Of a stretch of DNA of 64,000 nt, positions 1-13,100 are shown piece after piece. The stretch is from Promerops cafer (taxonomy: Eukaryota; Chordata; Aves; Passeriformes; Nectariniidae). The notes beneath the pieces are model-generated. The model ran no database searches, had not been told where the DNA came from, and saw nothing but the letters and a program-made list of their open reading frames with translations. The stretch is from positions 231,769 through 295,768 of the forward strand of contig VZSE01010764.1 of assembly GCA_013398275.1 (NCBI GenBank), in the 5' to 3' direction. Position 1 is the stretch's first letter. Each line of letters begins with the position of its first letter. Position numbers and translations under genes: made by a program.

Positions 1-704
1 CACATTACAAAATTTGTAACATTCAGAGAAATACTCAGTGGAAAAAGAAATTGTGGAGCTGCAGAGAGTAGACAGTTTGGACAGAATAATACTGCAGTGG
101 TGGAAGGAAAGCTAGATCTCTAGGCAGGAGGAAGTTATATAGAAGATTTAATATTAAAATATATTCAAAAATGTGTTGAAGTTGTAAAGTCAAGCACATG
201 TTTTGAGGAGATACCGCTATTAAGGTTAATTTTGAAACTGATTATTTTGTTTTGTGAACATGTACTGTGATACAGTTTGTAGTTTTACAAGAATGTTTTT
301 CTCCAAGAATTATTTCTGCAGAGAATGGACCTTATGCATGGTACAGGGCATTTGAAGTCATTGCAGAGTCATTTTGCCTTTACATTTCCAGTTCTAGATC
401 CATATAAGCATTTGTGGGATCTTCCTCTGAAACAAGTGATTTACATCTGTAAAGAGGACATAGCATTCCTTTGTCTTCCAAAGTGAAGTACTACTTCAGC
501 ATTATATTAATGACTGATCTAACCCAGAGTGAAATTACTGATTTGGCTAGCAGGCCACAACTAAAGACTAAGACCACACACTGAAAAGTGAGAAAAAAGT
601 TAAATATTTACTGGTTTTCCATCCTGTTTGTTCATGCATTATTAGAGAAATGGTCTCAAGAAGAATTCTGTGATGAATCATTGTTAAAGCAACTTTGCCT
701 TGTA

Positions 705-860
705 TTTTTAGGGCAGGAAGGGACCTTTGGAACTCATCTACTTCACCTCCTTTTCCAAGGCAGTTATCTACAGCTGTCATTCCTTACACAAGCTTACATA
801 AACTGCTCTTAAATCTTCCAGTAATAAAAGCTCCATATCTTCCCTAAACAGTCCTTTCCA
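705..860 (-). mobile_element. Probable old CR1 LINE 3' fragment, minus strand
   Basis: The motif GGAAGGGACCTTTGGAACTC, followed by a CCTCC block and then by a diverged 'CTGCTCTTAAATCTTCCAGTAA' type segment and a weak 'CCTAAACAGTCCTTTCCAG' segment, resembles the reverse complement of the CR1 3' region. The match is poor compared with the other copies, suggesting an old insertion that predates the main avian CR1 subfamilies. Boundaries are approximate. No terminal octamer repeat is visible. Confidence 0.5.
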
Positions 861-3227
861 GTCTCTTCTTTGTTTTTACTCTTGGAACCACTTTCTTCAC
901 ATCTAACCCACACTCTCCTCATTCTGGGTTTATTCCATTACTACTCGTACCATCTGCCAAGGATTATGGAGGACAGCTTTGTGCAAAAGTCTCTCATTTA
1001 TTTCCCCAGCATGCTTTACCTCGTAACAGAAATCCCAAATTTGTTCCTACTTTCTTTGTAGATGATGTTTTCCTGAGCTCGGATCCTTCTTGCTGGTTTG
1101 AGTTTTCTCCAGATGGCCTGTGTCTTTCTCAGAGCACAGAAGGCGTGTCACACAAATGGGGCCAAAGAAGGGTTTCACAGGCAGCCAAAATCCTGCCTTT
1201 TGCTTAGGCTGAACAATTGCCATTGTGGCCATAATGTGTTTAATGCTCTCGTGTAGAACTTACGCCTCGTGGGATTTGACACCATAATCAATGACATTCG
1301 TAGCTGGGCCTTTAAGTTGCACAGACCTTTGCTCCATGATTTAATCTGTTCTCTAGGAAGGTCCAACCACAGAAACCATGAAATGTCTCCTGCCCAGCAT
1401 GAGCAGGTGCTCACTGGTGCTCCATGTTTCTTGAGTCCCACTCTCAGCCTCTCACAGATGTTCTTAGGCAGTTTTTCTGTCTCATCCCCATCCTAAGGCT
1501 GCATGTCTCCACCTGGGTCTGCCCTGCTGCTTACAAATCCTGCACTGGTGAGCAGCAAGCTGAGCATTGGCAGGCCAGGTCTGATGCCTGGACAAGTTTT
1601 CTGTTCTCTGGGAGATGGCAGTCAGACAGACGGAAGCACCCCGTGGCTGGCAGTCTGTCAGGCCATGCTGAAGGGCTGAGGGCAGTACTCACTGCAGCAT
1701 GGGATGCCTGCTTTGTCAGGGATTGCACAGATACAGGATATTCACAGGCAGTGGTAATAGTCTGAGATCTTCTGTTCCAGTGTTGAATGAATACAGCATT
1801 TTCTCTCATTTCTTCCAAATATCACCTCTTCCATTTGTTTTTGTTTTTTTTTCCCTTCAGCTTTCTTTGCCAGCCTCTTGGTTTTTTTTATGTTGTTGAA
1901 TGCTCCTATTCCCATTATCTTTCCTAATTCTAAACTGCTCATCAGTTTTTATCATTGTTTCAAGGTTCACTTAGTTGAGGTTTACTCTTCCTTGTCTCTT
2001 TGCCTGATGTGCAATTTCCTTCCATCCATTTCAGGTGGCTTCTAGACAGGTGTTTGTTACATGGTATTTCTTCTCACCCTGTTGTCCATTTTCTTATTCA
2101 TTTCCTTATTAGCTGTGACTGTTTTCTTCTTGCTTCCTACATCTGTGTGTGTGATCTGTGTTGTTTCCCAGTCAGTAGTCCCGTTTCTCCAGCACCTTCC
2201 ACTTCCCTCACACAGCAAACTGTGTCTTGTGCCCTGCATTCCCTGCTTGCTTCCATACCGAAGCTGATGGAAAGGACAGGCAATTGAAATGGTAAAAGGT
2301 GGACTCTCAGCACCCCAGAGCTGTAGTTGCAGAGATGATCTCTGTGAGTGTCTGACCTTTGCCAGAAGGATGTTCATTCAGAGGGAATGGATGGTGCATA
2401 TGAAGTCTGCTTGCACGTAGGGACTGAGAGAGATTGGAGTGTGCTTAGTGAAGAGAGAATCTTTGTGCTCGTAGCTTCGCTGTGCTAAAGCTCTTCTGAA
2501 GCACATGGGCTCTTCTTGGCGAGGACAGAAGAATTTAGGGAAATGAGTTTGGACTAATTTTCATAGGGTTACAGAAAGTCTATCTGTAACTTCAGAAATT
2601 AATACAGTTAAAACGTTTCACAGAACAACAGAAGGGTTGATCAAAGATCTGAAGTAGATTCCAGTTAAACAATTCAGGACCCTTCAGTCTGTGAAAGATG
2701 TTGGAGAAGGAAGATAAGAAGCTTCAGAATCATACGTGGAGTGGGGAAGGTGGCTGTATCCTGACTGTTTAGTTTATTTTAATGCAAGAAACTGAGGGTC
2801 ATCAAGTGAAACTTTTAAGGCTTAGATGCAAAATAAAAGGAGGTGATTCTTTGTACAGCAGAGAGCTGTCTAGAGTGACATCCTTGCCAAAGGATGTGGT
2901 TTGCTGAAATTTTAGGTGTGGTCAAGAGCAGACTGGGCAAGTTCATGAGAGAGAAATGGAGAATGAGTGTACAGAAATCACAGTTGAAACAGGGAGGCCC
3001 TGAACTGAACATACTGGGGAGCATGGATAGTACCATGTCTCCTTCCTCTTTAATATCCCTGTGCCTCTGCTTATCCTGCTTAGATGAGGCTTTCTTGAAA
3101 AACTGCTGTTTAAAGGCAGCTTGCTAAATGGTAAATCTCAGTAATTTTCAGATTGTAAGACCCTACTTAGTATTTGTATGAAGTTGCCTCTAAGAGAGGC
3201 TGGCACGTCTGTGTGAGTTGGGTGTGA

Positions 3228-3382
3228 CTGTGGCTGCCCCATCCCTGGAAGTGCTCAGGGCCAGGCTGGATGGGGCTTTGAGCAGCCTGTTGTAGTGGAA
3301 GGTGTCCCTGCCCTGGCAGGAGGGTTGGAACTAGATGATGTTTAAGGTCCCTCCAACCCAAACCATTCTGTGTATTATGTTT
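3228..3382 (+). mobile_element. CR1 LINE, 5'-truncated 3' end, plus strand
   Basis: The segment runs from GTGGCTGCCCCATCCCTGG through GGATGGGGCTTTGAGCAGCC, GGAAGGTGTCCCTGCCC and GGTTGGAACTAGATGATG to CCAACCCAAACCATTCTGTG. This is the characteristic avian CR1 3' end, which terminates in ATTCTRTG-type octamers. Only about 150 bases remain, as is usual for 5'-truncated CR1 copies. It is non-coding and non-autonomous, and lies in the intron in the same orientation as KMT2C. Confidence 0.93.
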
Positions 3383-5189
3383 TAATTACCAAGAGAGAGA
3401 ATTTGGCTTACATAGACAATACATTCTGGGCACAGGTGCATACTGAAGGTTGAAGCTACAGGACTTCTTATTCTTTGACTTTTATCCCTCAGAGGTGAAG
3501 ATAACTCTCAGAATTGCGTGAATTGCCACTTTTCAGGTACAATCAATTGCATTCTGTAGGGGATTGTTATTTGAGAGTACAAGTCAGTTCACATGGACCT
3601 TAAGGAATTACCTAGAGGGCCTAGGATTAGACCTCTAAATTCACTTTTTTCAGCATTGGCTGAAAAAACTGGTAACATTCTGGTAACTCCTCTTGCATCT
3701 AGGGTGTGTTAAACCCTAACTGAGCTTTAAGTACTTATTTAAATTAAAACTGACACAATTCATGGTGAATAAGAATGTATTTTCTAAATTTCAAAATGTC
3801 AGTAAGATGGTTTGTTTTGGTTGTGTTTGGAGGGTAATATTTTCTTTCTTTCAAATGAGAAGAGTATCATTAAGTTGATTATATGGCTGTAGAACTCCAA
3901 CTGTGCTGGTTTGAAGAAATTGGAAAGCAGTTATTGTCTAATGCAGTTTAATTGCTCTGTATAAACTTCTAAAATTCTTCACCTGAAGTTCATACGAACT
4001 CTGTCCTGCCTCCTTTTTTTTTAAAGAATTATGCTACATAAGTTAAATACTTACTTCAACCCCAAATCTCTGTAATAGTATAATAGTGTCAAACGACTTC
4101 ACAATTTCAAGTTGTTCTGTGATTCAGTTTCCTGTTGGAAGGAGATTGTGTATCAAATGCTTAAATGCAGCTTTTAGCAGAGATTTTTTGCTTCTTTCTC
4201 TTTGTGGTGTCTCCATTTGCCCTTTCCATCCTTGTCTGTCCTTCGTATCCTTCATTCAGAAGGGTCATTTTTTGGGTTGTTAATCCTGTATCAATGTGAA
4301 GCTGTTATGCCTCACCTAATGAGGTTTCTTCAGTAGGTTCCTTTCAAGCTTTGTTATTATTGAGGTCCAGGCTGAAAAGCTTCATGTGAATCTGAGTTTT
4401 TGCGTAACTTTACCTCTGTGAATATCTCACATATATTTGAACTCACACTGATGCAGATCCTTGGTATTGTTTCAAGTCAGAAATGTTTGGTTTTTTTTTT
4501 CTTCACTTAAAATGCAGCTTGCAGGTATTGATTTGAATTTACATAAATGATACAACGGTGCATCTTCACTAAGGAGAAAAACACTTTACCCTTTAAATAA
4601 CACAACATAAAACGAGAGCAAAGGTATTTTATGCCTTAGCACAACTTGGCAGAGCTAAATAAATAGTAGGTCCCCTGTAGTGTTTAATTTAGCCTTTTAG
4701 CATATGTTAAAACTACTAACAGGGTTAGGTGGGAGAATTCCCAAGGCCAGTTCTCATCAGTCTGCTTCAATAATTAGTACAAACGATGCTCTGAAGCTCT
4801 GTTTTGCTCCCAAATACTCCATTTAACTGTGTTGAGCTTAATTTTAATTGTGAAAAATAGATGTTAAAAACACTGTAAATTTGTGTAACAAGTAGTGTGT
4901 GAAAAAGACATCCTGAAGGCATTTCCAGGCGTTGAGGAAAATTATTGCATATTTCCTTTAAAAACAAATTTGTAGCAAAAGTCACATGATACCCTCTTCA
5001 CTTTCTTTTTCAACCCAAACCATGAATGAAAGAAATCTTTATGCTTTCCGAGTTGGGATTTTTTTAACTTTAGCACAATTGTTCTCATGGCAAATGGCAG
5101 TACTGATCATCTGCAGCTTAGTGTTTAATGTTGAAGCAATGGCTATAGCTAGTGGATCTTCCAGGAATTGCCATGCCTTGCATTTTCTC

Positions 5190-5232
5190 AAATATAATTA
5201 TATAAATACATAAATTATATAAATATAATTTC
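5190..5232. repeat. Short AT-rich repeat
   Basis: AAATATAATT occurs at both ends of a 43-base, nearly pure A/T stretch containing two copies of ATTATATAAATA. It is low-complexity sequence with weak self-complementarity. No function is evident. Confidence 0.6.
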
Positions 5233-8200
5233 TCATAGATTTTTTCCTGTTTAAACCTGGTTTTAGCGTGATTAATTGGAAAAGGTGAATGTACATCAAA
5301 ACTTCTTTGGTAATACCAGTCCCACAGTAGGTTGGGAGGGATTTCAGAAAAGTTACAAGGTGAGCATCCCTTGAGCTGAATCCGAGAGTTTGAATTTCTC
5401 CTGCTCTTGATATCTTCCCCTTGATCTCCGTGTGATGCTTGGACTCCCCTGTGCAGGCTCTCCTGAAAGAAGGGCACCGTTAACACCTCTCTGCAGAACA
5501 GGCAGCTGCAGGATTTCCTTTAGCCTGCCACCCTCACCACTGAGTACTGAAGGGGTTGGATAACTTCAAGCATCTCACTGACAGGCACGCTCAGCATCGG
5601 CCACTCGCTGTCTTGCTTGGCATTCAGCTGTATGGGGGCCCTGGAGACATGGAAGGAAGTTATTCCTGTGAGAATGAGGAAGATTTATTCCCCCAGCTCT
5701 ATACGTGGAGGTGTGGGGGCATGGCAGTGCCCCTTATCACTGCAGCTTGTGGTGCATTCTACCCATGTATGAAAAACAGGCAGGAGAGTGAGATACTGTT
5801 GAGGGTCACACAACCTCCCCTGGACACATGTAAAGATTTCCAGAAGCTGCACAGTGCTCACGTGGGCACAAGTGCACATCTGTGAGATACGGGCCGCAGC
5901 ATAAACAAAACGTGTTTGCATGAGCCAGTCTGCACATCTGCTTGTTATCAAGGAGCCTTGGCTGACACAGGATTACCCAGTGCCATTTCCCAGCTCAGAA
6001 GGATCCAGGAGGGGCTTCTGCTTACTCCTGGAAGTGCCAACTACAGGTGCTGGTAATCCTGATGCTAAGGCTTAATTGTGTTAAAAAATAAGTTTGAGGG
6101 ACTCTGTTTTACCTTAATTCCTCTGAATATTTGCAAGCAAACCAGATGTTTCTCCTCCTCTGGTTGTGATTTAATCTTGTGCAATTAGTTGCCCAATACT
6201 GGATGTGTTGAAATGAAGTTGTTTCAATGGGAAAGTCTGTGTTTTAGGATGAGTCCTGATGACTGTCATCAGTCAAGTAGAGGAAATAGTGACTGGTGTC
6301 CCTTCCTTCAGGATTAAGTGGCTGCAGGGCATTTTGTTATCCTTTGTCAGGATGTGGACAGGGGAAGATTATAGCACTTTAGATTCTTGTCAGGGAGTTG
6401 AGTAAATTCTGCGTGAGTGAGGAAGAGACACTGACCCGATGAAATAAGAACCTGTAGAAGAGAATGGCTATGAAAGAGTGATGGGATCAACATGTTTCTT
6501 GTTAGAAAGGGCATCCTTCAAACAAGATCCAAGTCTGGATCTCCTCCCATGGCTCAATGGGAACAGACATTAGCTTCAGACATTACTAGCTTTTCTGTCT
6601 CTCACTGCATCCCCAAAACGCAGTATGTCTGGTTCATTCTGAACACGGTTTTTCCTCAGTGTTATGTATTAAAATTTCTGTGCATTCAAATCTATGAAAT
6701 GCTCTGGGATGAGGTGAGGTATAGAAACACCTCCTGGTAATAAACCACCTCTGGATCTTTAAACCCTTACAAGAAAGTAACATTTGTCATGGGAAAATAG
6801 GTAACTTAAGTTGTAGTTACAGATAATGATGAACTTACATTTTGGGTTGGAGCACCTAAGATATATCTTAAATGGAGTACTGATGAGCTTCTTTTTTTTC
6901 TTAGTAGCTTATAAAAAGATTTGTGACACGTCGTCTCTTGCTTTTTATCCCATTTTGAATTATCGTGTTCTTAAAATATGTTAATTAAGATAACAGATCT
7001 GGGGTTTGATCTTAAGATTTGCCAGTATCTCTATTTCCTTATCTTCAATATGAGAGCTCTTCTTGCATCACAGATTTAGATCCTCTAATTGCATATTGAC
7101 ATATGGAAAGTAGATTTGTAAGTACTTTCTGCAGTCCTCAGATGATAGGAGAAAATCTCTACCTTCTGCCCATACAGACATAACTTAAAATATTTACTGA
7201 GCACTTAAAGCTAAAAGGCTAACGTGATGGAACTGGCCACTTTGTATGGCATGAGAAGCCAGCAGCTGTGGCATGTCAGGAGGCAGAGGAGCGTGGCTTT
7301 CCTGCAGAGGGTCTCCCCAGCATCCCAGCAGAGGCTGGGAGCTCACTGCCACTTGAATGTTTGTGGCTCTGTGGCTGTGGGTACAGTTGAAGCCCCTCTG
7401 CTTACCCTCCTGGAAAGTGTGAAACTCTTTTTTCCCCTTTGTATAATCTCTCCCCTCTATCTCAGCCCCACAATGTTCTGTCAGTGCTCTGGGCACGTTC
7501 TGCTGCTCCTGTCTTTACCTTCTGCATGCGTGTGCTCACAGTCTTGGTGAAGGCTCCCCCAGCCCCCTCCCCGTGGCGAGCACTCGGTTCAGCTGCGTTC
7601 CCCAGCTCTGCTGAAGCAGGAGCAGTAGCACAAACCATATGATTCTTGACAGCTTCACAGCTGTCCGCACCACGCTGCAGAGTAGCTGTGAAACTCACTG
7701 CTCCTGTTGTTTCACTCCACTCTGCCTGCAGAAAGCTACTGCTGGAAGTTGTGATGCTGGAGCTGCCTTACAGGCTCCAGAAATACCAGCTTTACTCCTG
7801 TATGCCTTTTCAAATAATACCACTAGAAAAGTTAGTTTATTTTTTTTCTTAATTACTGTTTCATATTTCCCTTTTATAGACCTTAACATTATTGCATATT
7901 TGCTACGACTCCACTTTAAAGAGCTTTGTTTATTTGTTTGTAATTATCTTCAAGTCTTTTAATGAGCAGTGATAGTCTGTCCTAACAGGATGTATGAATA
8001 ATTATTTATTCCACTGTGGATAATCATGTGTTTGTAACTAGTGTAATTTATATACCATGGTGTTGCCTGTTTAAATCTCTTAAGACTCCTCACAAGTCTC
8101 TCTAGTCTCAACCAGCATAAATAGCTTTGCTTTCCCTGCTTAGGAACTCTGCCTGTGAAGCCAGATCAGGTTTCACTGGCAGTCCAGTGGTTACAGTCAC

Positions 8201-9985
8201 TGACAGACAAATCATAGTGTATTTGTTGCTCTATCACACTGAAAGCTAGCTATAAAATAGACATATGTACTGTTCAGTGTACCTATTAATTTTTCACTGC
8301 TCTCATACTACCTTTATCCATATTTTCTTTGGATTTTTTTTGTCTTTGGATGTATTTTTCTAAAGGTTTCTGGAACGTGTCAGACATTTGCCATCAGCTC
8401 CGGGGGTTGTGCTGGCTCATGCTGGTTGTGTGTTGAGGCAGATCAGTGAGGGATGTGCAGCCAAGGCCACGAGATGAGGACGAATGTTTCCTAACAGTAC
8501 CATAGGAAGGTGTAATTTCAGTACCCTGAATGGGAGTTAACTTTATCTGCCCCCCAACCTGCATGTTCCCAGTGGTCCATCTGCCTTAATGAAAGTGCAA
8601 TCCTACCTATCAACCATAAATAAAAGCATTTGGCTTCATTCTGTGCTTCATTTTGGGCTCATGATATGCTTTTCCCTTCTTTAGCATCTGACTGTTATTA
8701 CCAGTAGTAGCAGACCAGGTTTCTTTCTTCTTTTTCTTTCTTCCTCTTGTTGCTCTGTGGTGAGAGCAAAAGGAGCCATCCCAGAGTATGATAAACCAAA
8801 TCTCAGCGGCTTTGCTGGATTCTCAGGGTTTTCTGTTCTGATCTGGAACTTTCCTTTTCCACTTTCACTTTTTTCTGTTGCTGTTCTTGTCTCTCCAGGC
8901 TGAAGAGCACAGGAGGCTTTATTTTCCCCCCAGAATTTAGTAAATATTTTACAGCAGTTAAACATTAAGGTTTTCTATTCCTCCCACTTGACTTCCCTCC
9001 TCTCACTCAAACAGCACAGACTGTCCCAAATCCAAATGTGCCACCTTGGAGATGCACTGAAATCTATTTAAATGGAACCCAGGCATAACCAAGCCTCTAT
9101 CCAAGTGCCTGATTCCCTGAGGCATCTTTCTGGGGTCTTTGGGGCATAAATACGAAGAAAACAGAATTGCTCATTTAAGCATAAAAAAAAAGTGTTAAAT
9201 GGCCTTCCTTTAATGCAAACTGCATTAGTTGCAGAAGTTCACATTTTAAGTTTGTGGGTATGTTTATTATAGAAATATTTTTCAGTAGCTTCCATATGAT
9301 GTGACACAAGGAGTGCTGTCAGAGCTGTCATTTCAATCCTGTCGCTATGTTGTGCATGTTAAAACATAATTGCAAATGGTACAGGGTATTGCAGCGGTCA
9401 CGGTTCCGTAAATATAAAATTCCTCCAGTAAAACTTTTAGACATCATTTTGTTTTAAAATATTGAAGTAAATGAGGATGGTTGGATTTGTGTATGTGGTG
9501 TGCTCTGGCATGTGTGACTGTAGCCATTGCTGTGGTTTTCTTATTATTCCATTTTTCTCCATGTTAGTAAACCTTTTAGTCTGTAGTATTTTCACAGTGT
9601 GTTACACATAAGCTGTACGTGCTTCCAGAAAGGAGTATGTGTTGTAATGTTCTGTGTGTTCTGTAACACTTTGATGTCTTTTAGCAAGCATGTATCTAGA
9701 CACACAGAATTTTGGAAATTCTAATAATTTGAATATAATATGGACATTTTTTTGTTTGCTTCGTTAATCAGGCAGTTTTGTGAACAGAAAAAAAGTTCTT
9801 CTAATGTAACTGTTAATTAGCTGCAAATAGTGTTTCTGAATGCTGAATTCTGATAGCCTGACAGCACATGGGAGCTTTTATTGTCTTGTTATAAAGGGTT
9901 AAATTAGCATGAAATTTGCTCTTTGATGGGGTATCCTCTGCTAGTTTTCTCCCCAATAAAGAAGTAATAATCTTCCTTTTTACAG

Positions 9986-10192
9986 CGAACAACTCTGCGC
10001 CTTTTGTTACTGTGGAGAACGGAGCTCATTAGGACAAGGAGATTTAAAACAATTCGGTCCCACTCCTGGGTATGTTATCCCATGGAAGAACCAGCCTTTA
10101 AATAAGAGTGAAGCCAGCGACAGCACCGATGGAGCTTGTGAGAGAACTCCAAGGCAAAACTCAGTGCCGCGCAAACAGAGAGGACAGAAGAA
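9986..10192 (+). CDS. KMT2C: KMT2C coding exon: first half of the extended PHD module (CAFCYCGE)
   Basis: The exon is bounded by TTTTTACAG at its 5' side and AA|GTAAGT at its 3' side. Its first base completes a codon begun in the preceding, unseen exon; it then encodes 68 residues starting EQLCAFCYCGE and leaves two bases over. CAFC supplies the first cysteine pair of the pre-PHD zinc knuckle of the extended PHD (ePHD) module. The blocks GQGDLKQF, PGYVIPW and PRKQRGQKK match mammalian KMT2C closely, while the Ser/Asp-rich stretch between them is variable. The basic tail PRKQRGQKK may serve as a nuclear localisation or nucleic-acid contact element; that part is inference. Confidence 0.96.
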
Positions 10193-13100
10193 GTAAGTCT
10201 GTCATACAGTAAATATGTAGATTTTTTATTTTGCATGAAATTCAGAAAGGATCTTTACTGGTTCTGTACTGCAGTAGGCAGCTAACTTGTATTTCTGTAA
10301 ATGTGTGTTTTTAATATTAATAAATGTTTGTAAGGAAAATCAGCATGTACAAAAACCTGACTAAAAACGGGACCCCAGAGCAACCAGCACATGAGCAATA
10401 TAGCAGTGGCTGCCTCTTCTGCTATTTAAAAATGGGTTTGTTTCTTCCAAGCGAGAATCTTCACTCTGGAAGAACATAGATAAGAGACATAGCTACTGTA
10501 AAGCACAGATCTACTTGTGATGCTGAAGTAAAAGTACACATGAAGGGTGGAAGAGGATGGACTTTTGACACTTTGTGTTGTGTAGCCTGGAATAACGGGC
10601 AGCCTCTGCCCACCTGGTCAGAGCCTCTCCTTTTGCCGTCCAGCGCTGGCTCTCGCCCTCGTGCCAGTGCTGTTGAGGGCACTCACAGCAGTGGTTCCTG
10701 CCCTGCAGGAGTGGGGTTTGCTGGCAGCTCTCCCAGACAGGGGGCTTGCTCATGGTCTCCCGGCCTCCCAGGGATTGTGAGACGGCAGGGAGGCATACCT
10801 GGCCCCGCGGCTGAGGTAGCTCAGTACATGGTGTGTCTGGCGAGGGCGCTGGGGTGGGGCTGATCAGAGCCGTGTCTTTGTGGGCGCGGGGGTCCTGTCA
10901 CTGGGGCCTTGTGTTGACTTGGGTTCGTTCCCGGTTGATGATGAATGTGGGATTGCTCAGTGCTGTCTGCGTGACAGAGGGGCTGCAACCCTAGAGAAAC
11001 GTGAAGGGAGCCAGTGGCGATGCAGGGCTATAGGCACAGCTATAGGATGGGCCCTGCGGGGTTGGGGGCAGTGGGGGGCTGTGGGTGGTGAGGGGCTGTG
11101 GTTGGTGCGGGCTTGAGGGCGCTGCGGTGATGTGGAGCCGCGGGCAGTGCAGGGTTGAGGGCGGTGCAGGGTCAAGGGCGGTATGGGTGATGTGGGGTGG
11201 TGGTGCGTGGTTGAGGGCGGTGTGGGGCAGAGGGCAAGGCGGTGATGTGGGGTGGTGATGCGGAGCTGCGGGCGGGGCGACGGTCAGGGCTTGAGGGTGG
11301 GATGGTGATCCGGGACCGCGGGCAGTGCGGGGTGTGGTGGTGGTGAGGGGCAGGGATGCGGGGTTGAGGGCGGGGTGATGATGCAGGGCTGTGATCCGGG
11401 GCGGTGGTGGTGAGGGGCAGAGATGCGGGGTTGAGGGCGGGATGGTGATGCAGGGCTGTGATCCGGGGCGGTGGTGATGTGGGGCAGAGATGCGGGGTTG
11501 AGGGCGGGATGATGATGCGGAGCTGCGGGCGGTGCGGGGCACAGACCGGGCGCGGGGGAATTGGCTCTGGGCGGGCCGGCCGGGGAGGGAAACAATGAGG
11601 CAATGAGGCTGCCGGCTNGGGTTGAGGGCGGGGTGATGATGCAGGGCTGTGATCCGGGGCGGTGGTGGTGAGGGGCAGAGATGCGGGGTTGAGGGCGGGA
11701 TGATGATGCAGGGCTGTGATCCGGGGCGGTGGTGATGTGGGGCAGAGATGCGGGGTTGAGGGCGGGATGATGATGCGGAGCTGCGGGCGGTGCGGGGCAC
11801 AGACCGGGCGCGGGGGAATTGGCTCTGGGCGGGCCGGCCGGGGAGGGAAACAATGAGGCAATGAGGCTGCCGGCTGTGCAAACTCCCCGAGTCAGACGTG
11901 TCAGTGGCTGTGCTGCTGCTGCAGAAGCTGCTCAGAGTGTTCCGCACTCACTGAGGTTGCTTGGGTGCACGTTGAACGTTTTTGTCATCATGTTGGTTGT
12001 GGAAAAGTGCACGTTGTAATGCTGATATAGAAAAGTGACTTTTCTTAAAGCTAATAAAAGTAACACCCTCACCTCAGGCTGTATTCTATAGGTATATGAA
12101 ATATTATTTTCAGAGAAGTCTGTGGAAAGTGTATCTGTGCAGGGCGAGATTGCAGAGTAAATTGAGAAGTTCTTAAAATGGTTGGTTTGATGTTGTGAGA
12201 AAGTTTTTTTATACAGAAAAACGCCTTGTCTGTTGGGATTTAGTTTTTCTGAAAGATCCTTTAAGCTTCGCTGTGGCGAGTAGCAGTTTGGTGTTAGAGC
12301 AGGCTCCAGTGTCGTGGGGGTGAAGCACTGGCACAGGCTGCCCAGAGAAGTTTTGGATGCTCCACCCCTGCAAGTGTCCAAGGCCGGGTTCGACAGGGCT
12401 TAGAGCAACCTGGGATATAGTGGGGGATGTCCCTGCCCATTGTAGGATGGTTGGAATGAGATTCTTTCCAACCCAAACCGTTCTGTAATTCCAGTGGACA
12501 GGAATGGTGTTCAGGAAGCAGTTTTGTCAAACAGAACATAGTGCTTTGTTAAGAAGGTTTTAAATGTTGATAGTGTCAGAATTAATAGGTTTTGGGGTAG
12601 ATTTTTTAAAATTACGCAGGTCATGAAGATACCATGTAATAATAGAAAACTTCTAAGAGTTCTTGGGTTGTGCAAGAGAGATATTACTCTTTTCCCCATA
12701 AACTAGGGGGTTTTAAAATTTATTTATAAATGTAATGGCTGAAGTAAAGCATGGTTTTCAGAAAAGCAGAGTTATCACAGGTTAAAATTCCAGTGGTTAC
12801 TGTATCTATTGACAAATGCATACAATTGAGTTATTAATAGCAGCGAGTAATCAAGTTCAAAGAACCTTAATGGAAAATGCAGCACCACCTTTCCTACCAA
12901 TTGTTGAGGCATCAATGATCAGGTCTCTTATCAGTAGGCCTAAATGCACACCCTTAGATGTCCAAGATACTCTTCAGTATGCAGGAAATAAAGGCAGAGT
13001 TGTTGCTTCTGTTTTTTTAAAATGCAGTAATCTGAGTTGTGTGAATTGTTTTCTGTTGAGATTAGAATTTGGGGAACAAATTAATAAGGTTATGAACTAG

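Larger units (their letters stand above)
1..9985 (+). other. Intron upstream of the first visible KMT2C exon (3' part)
   Basis: No coding exon of KMT2C was found here: the acidic, Glu/Thr-rich segment expected from the preceding exon is absent, so the intron extends beyond the window's left edge. The stretch holds one probable old CR1 fragment on the minus strand (about 705-860), one CR1 3' end on the plus strand (about 3228-3380) and a short AT-rich repeat at 5190-5232. It ends with a pyrimidine-rich tract and TACAG at 9981-9985. The rest is AT-rich, apparently unique sequence, with only chance open frames (longest 122 codons, unrecognised). Confidence 0.8.

Noticed and set aside
1..9985. 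Search for the preceding KMT2C exons (start codon, AT-hook, acidic ETETETIVETE-like segment)
   Set aside because: No matching segment in any plus-strand frame; these exons must be upstream of the window.
10991..11947. Long minus-strand open frame of 318 codons, rich in Pro, His, Ser and Arg
   Set aside because: It reads through the minisatellite, the N and the assembly duplication; all three minus-strand frames are open there. This is due to base composition and repeats, not coding selection.
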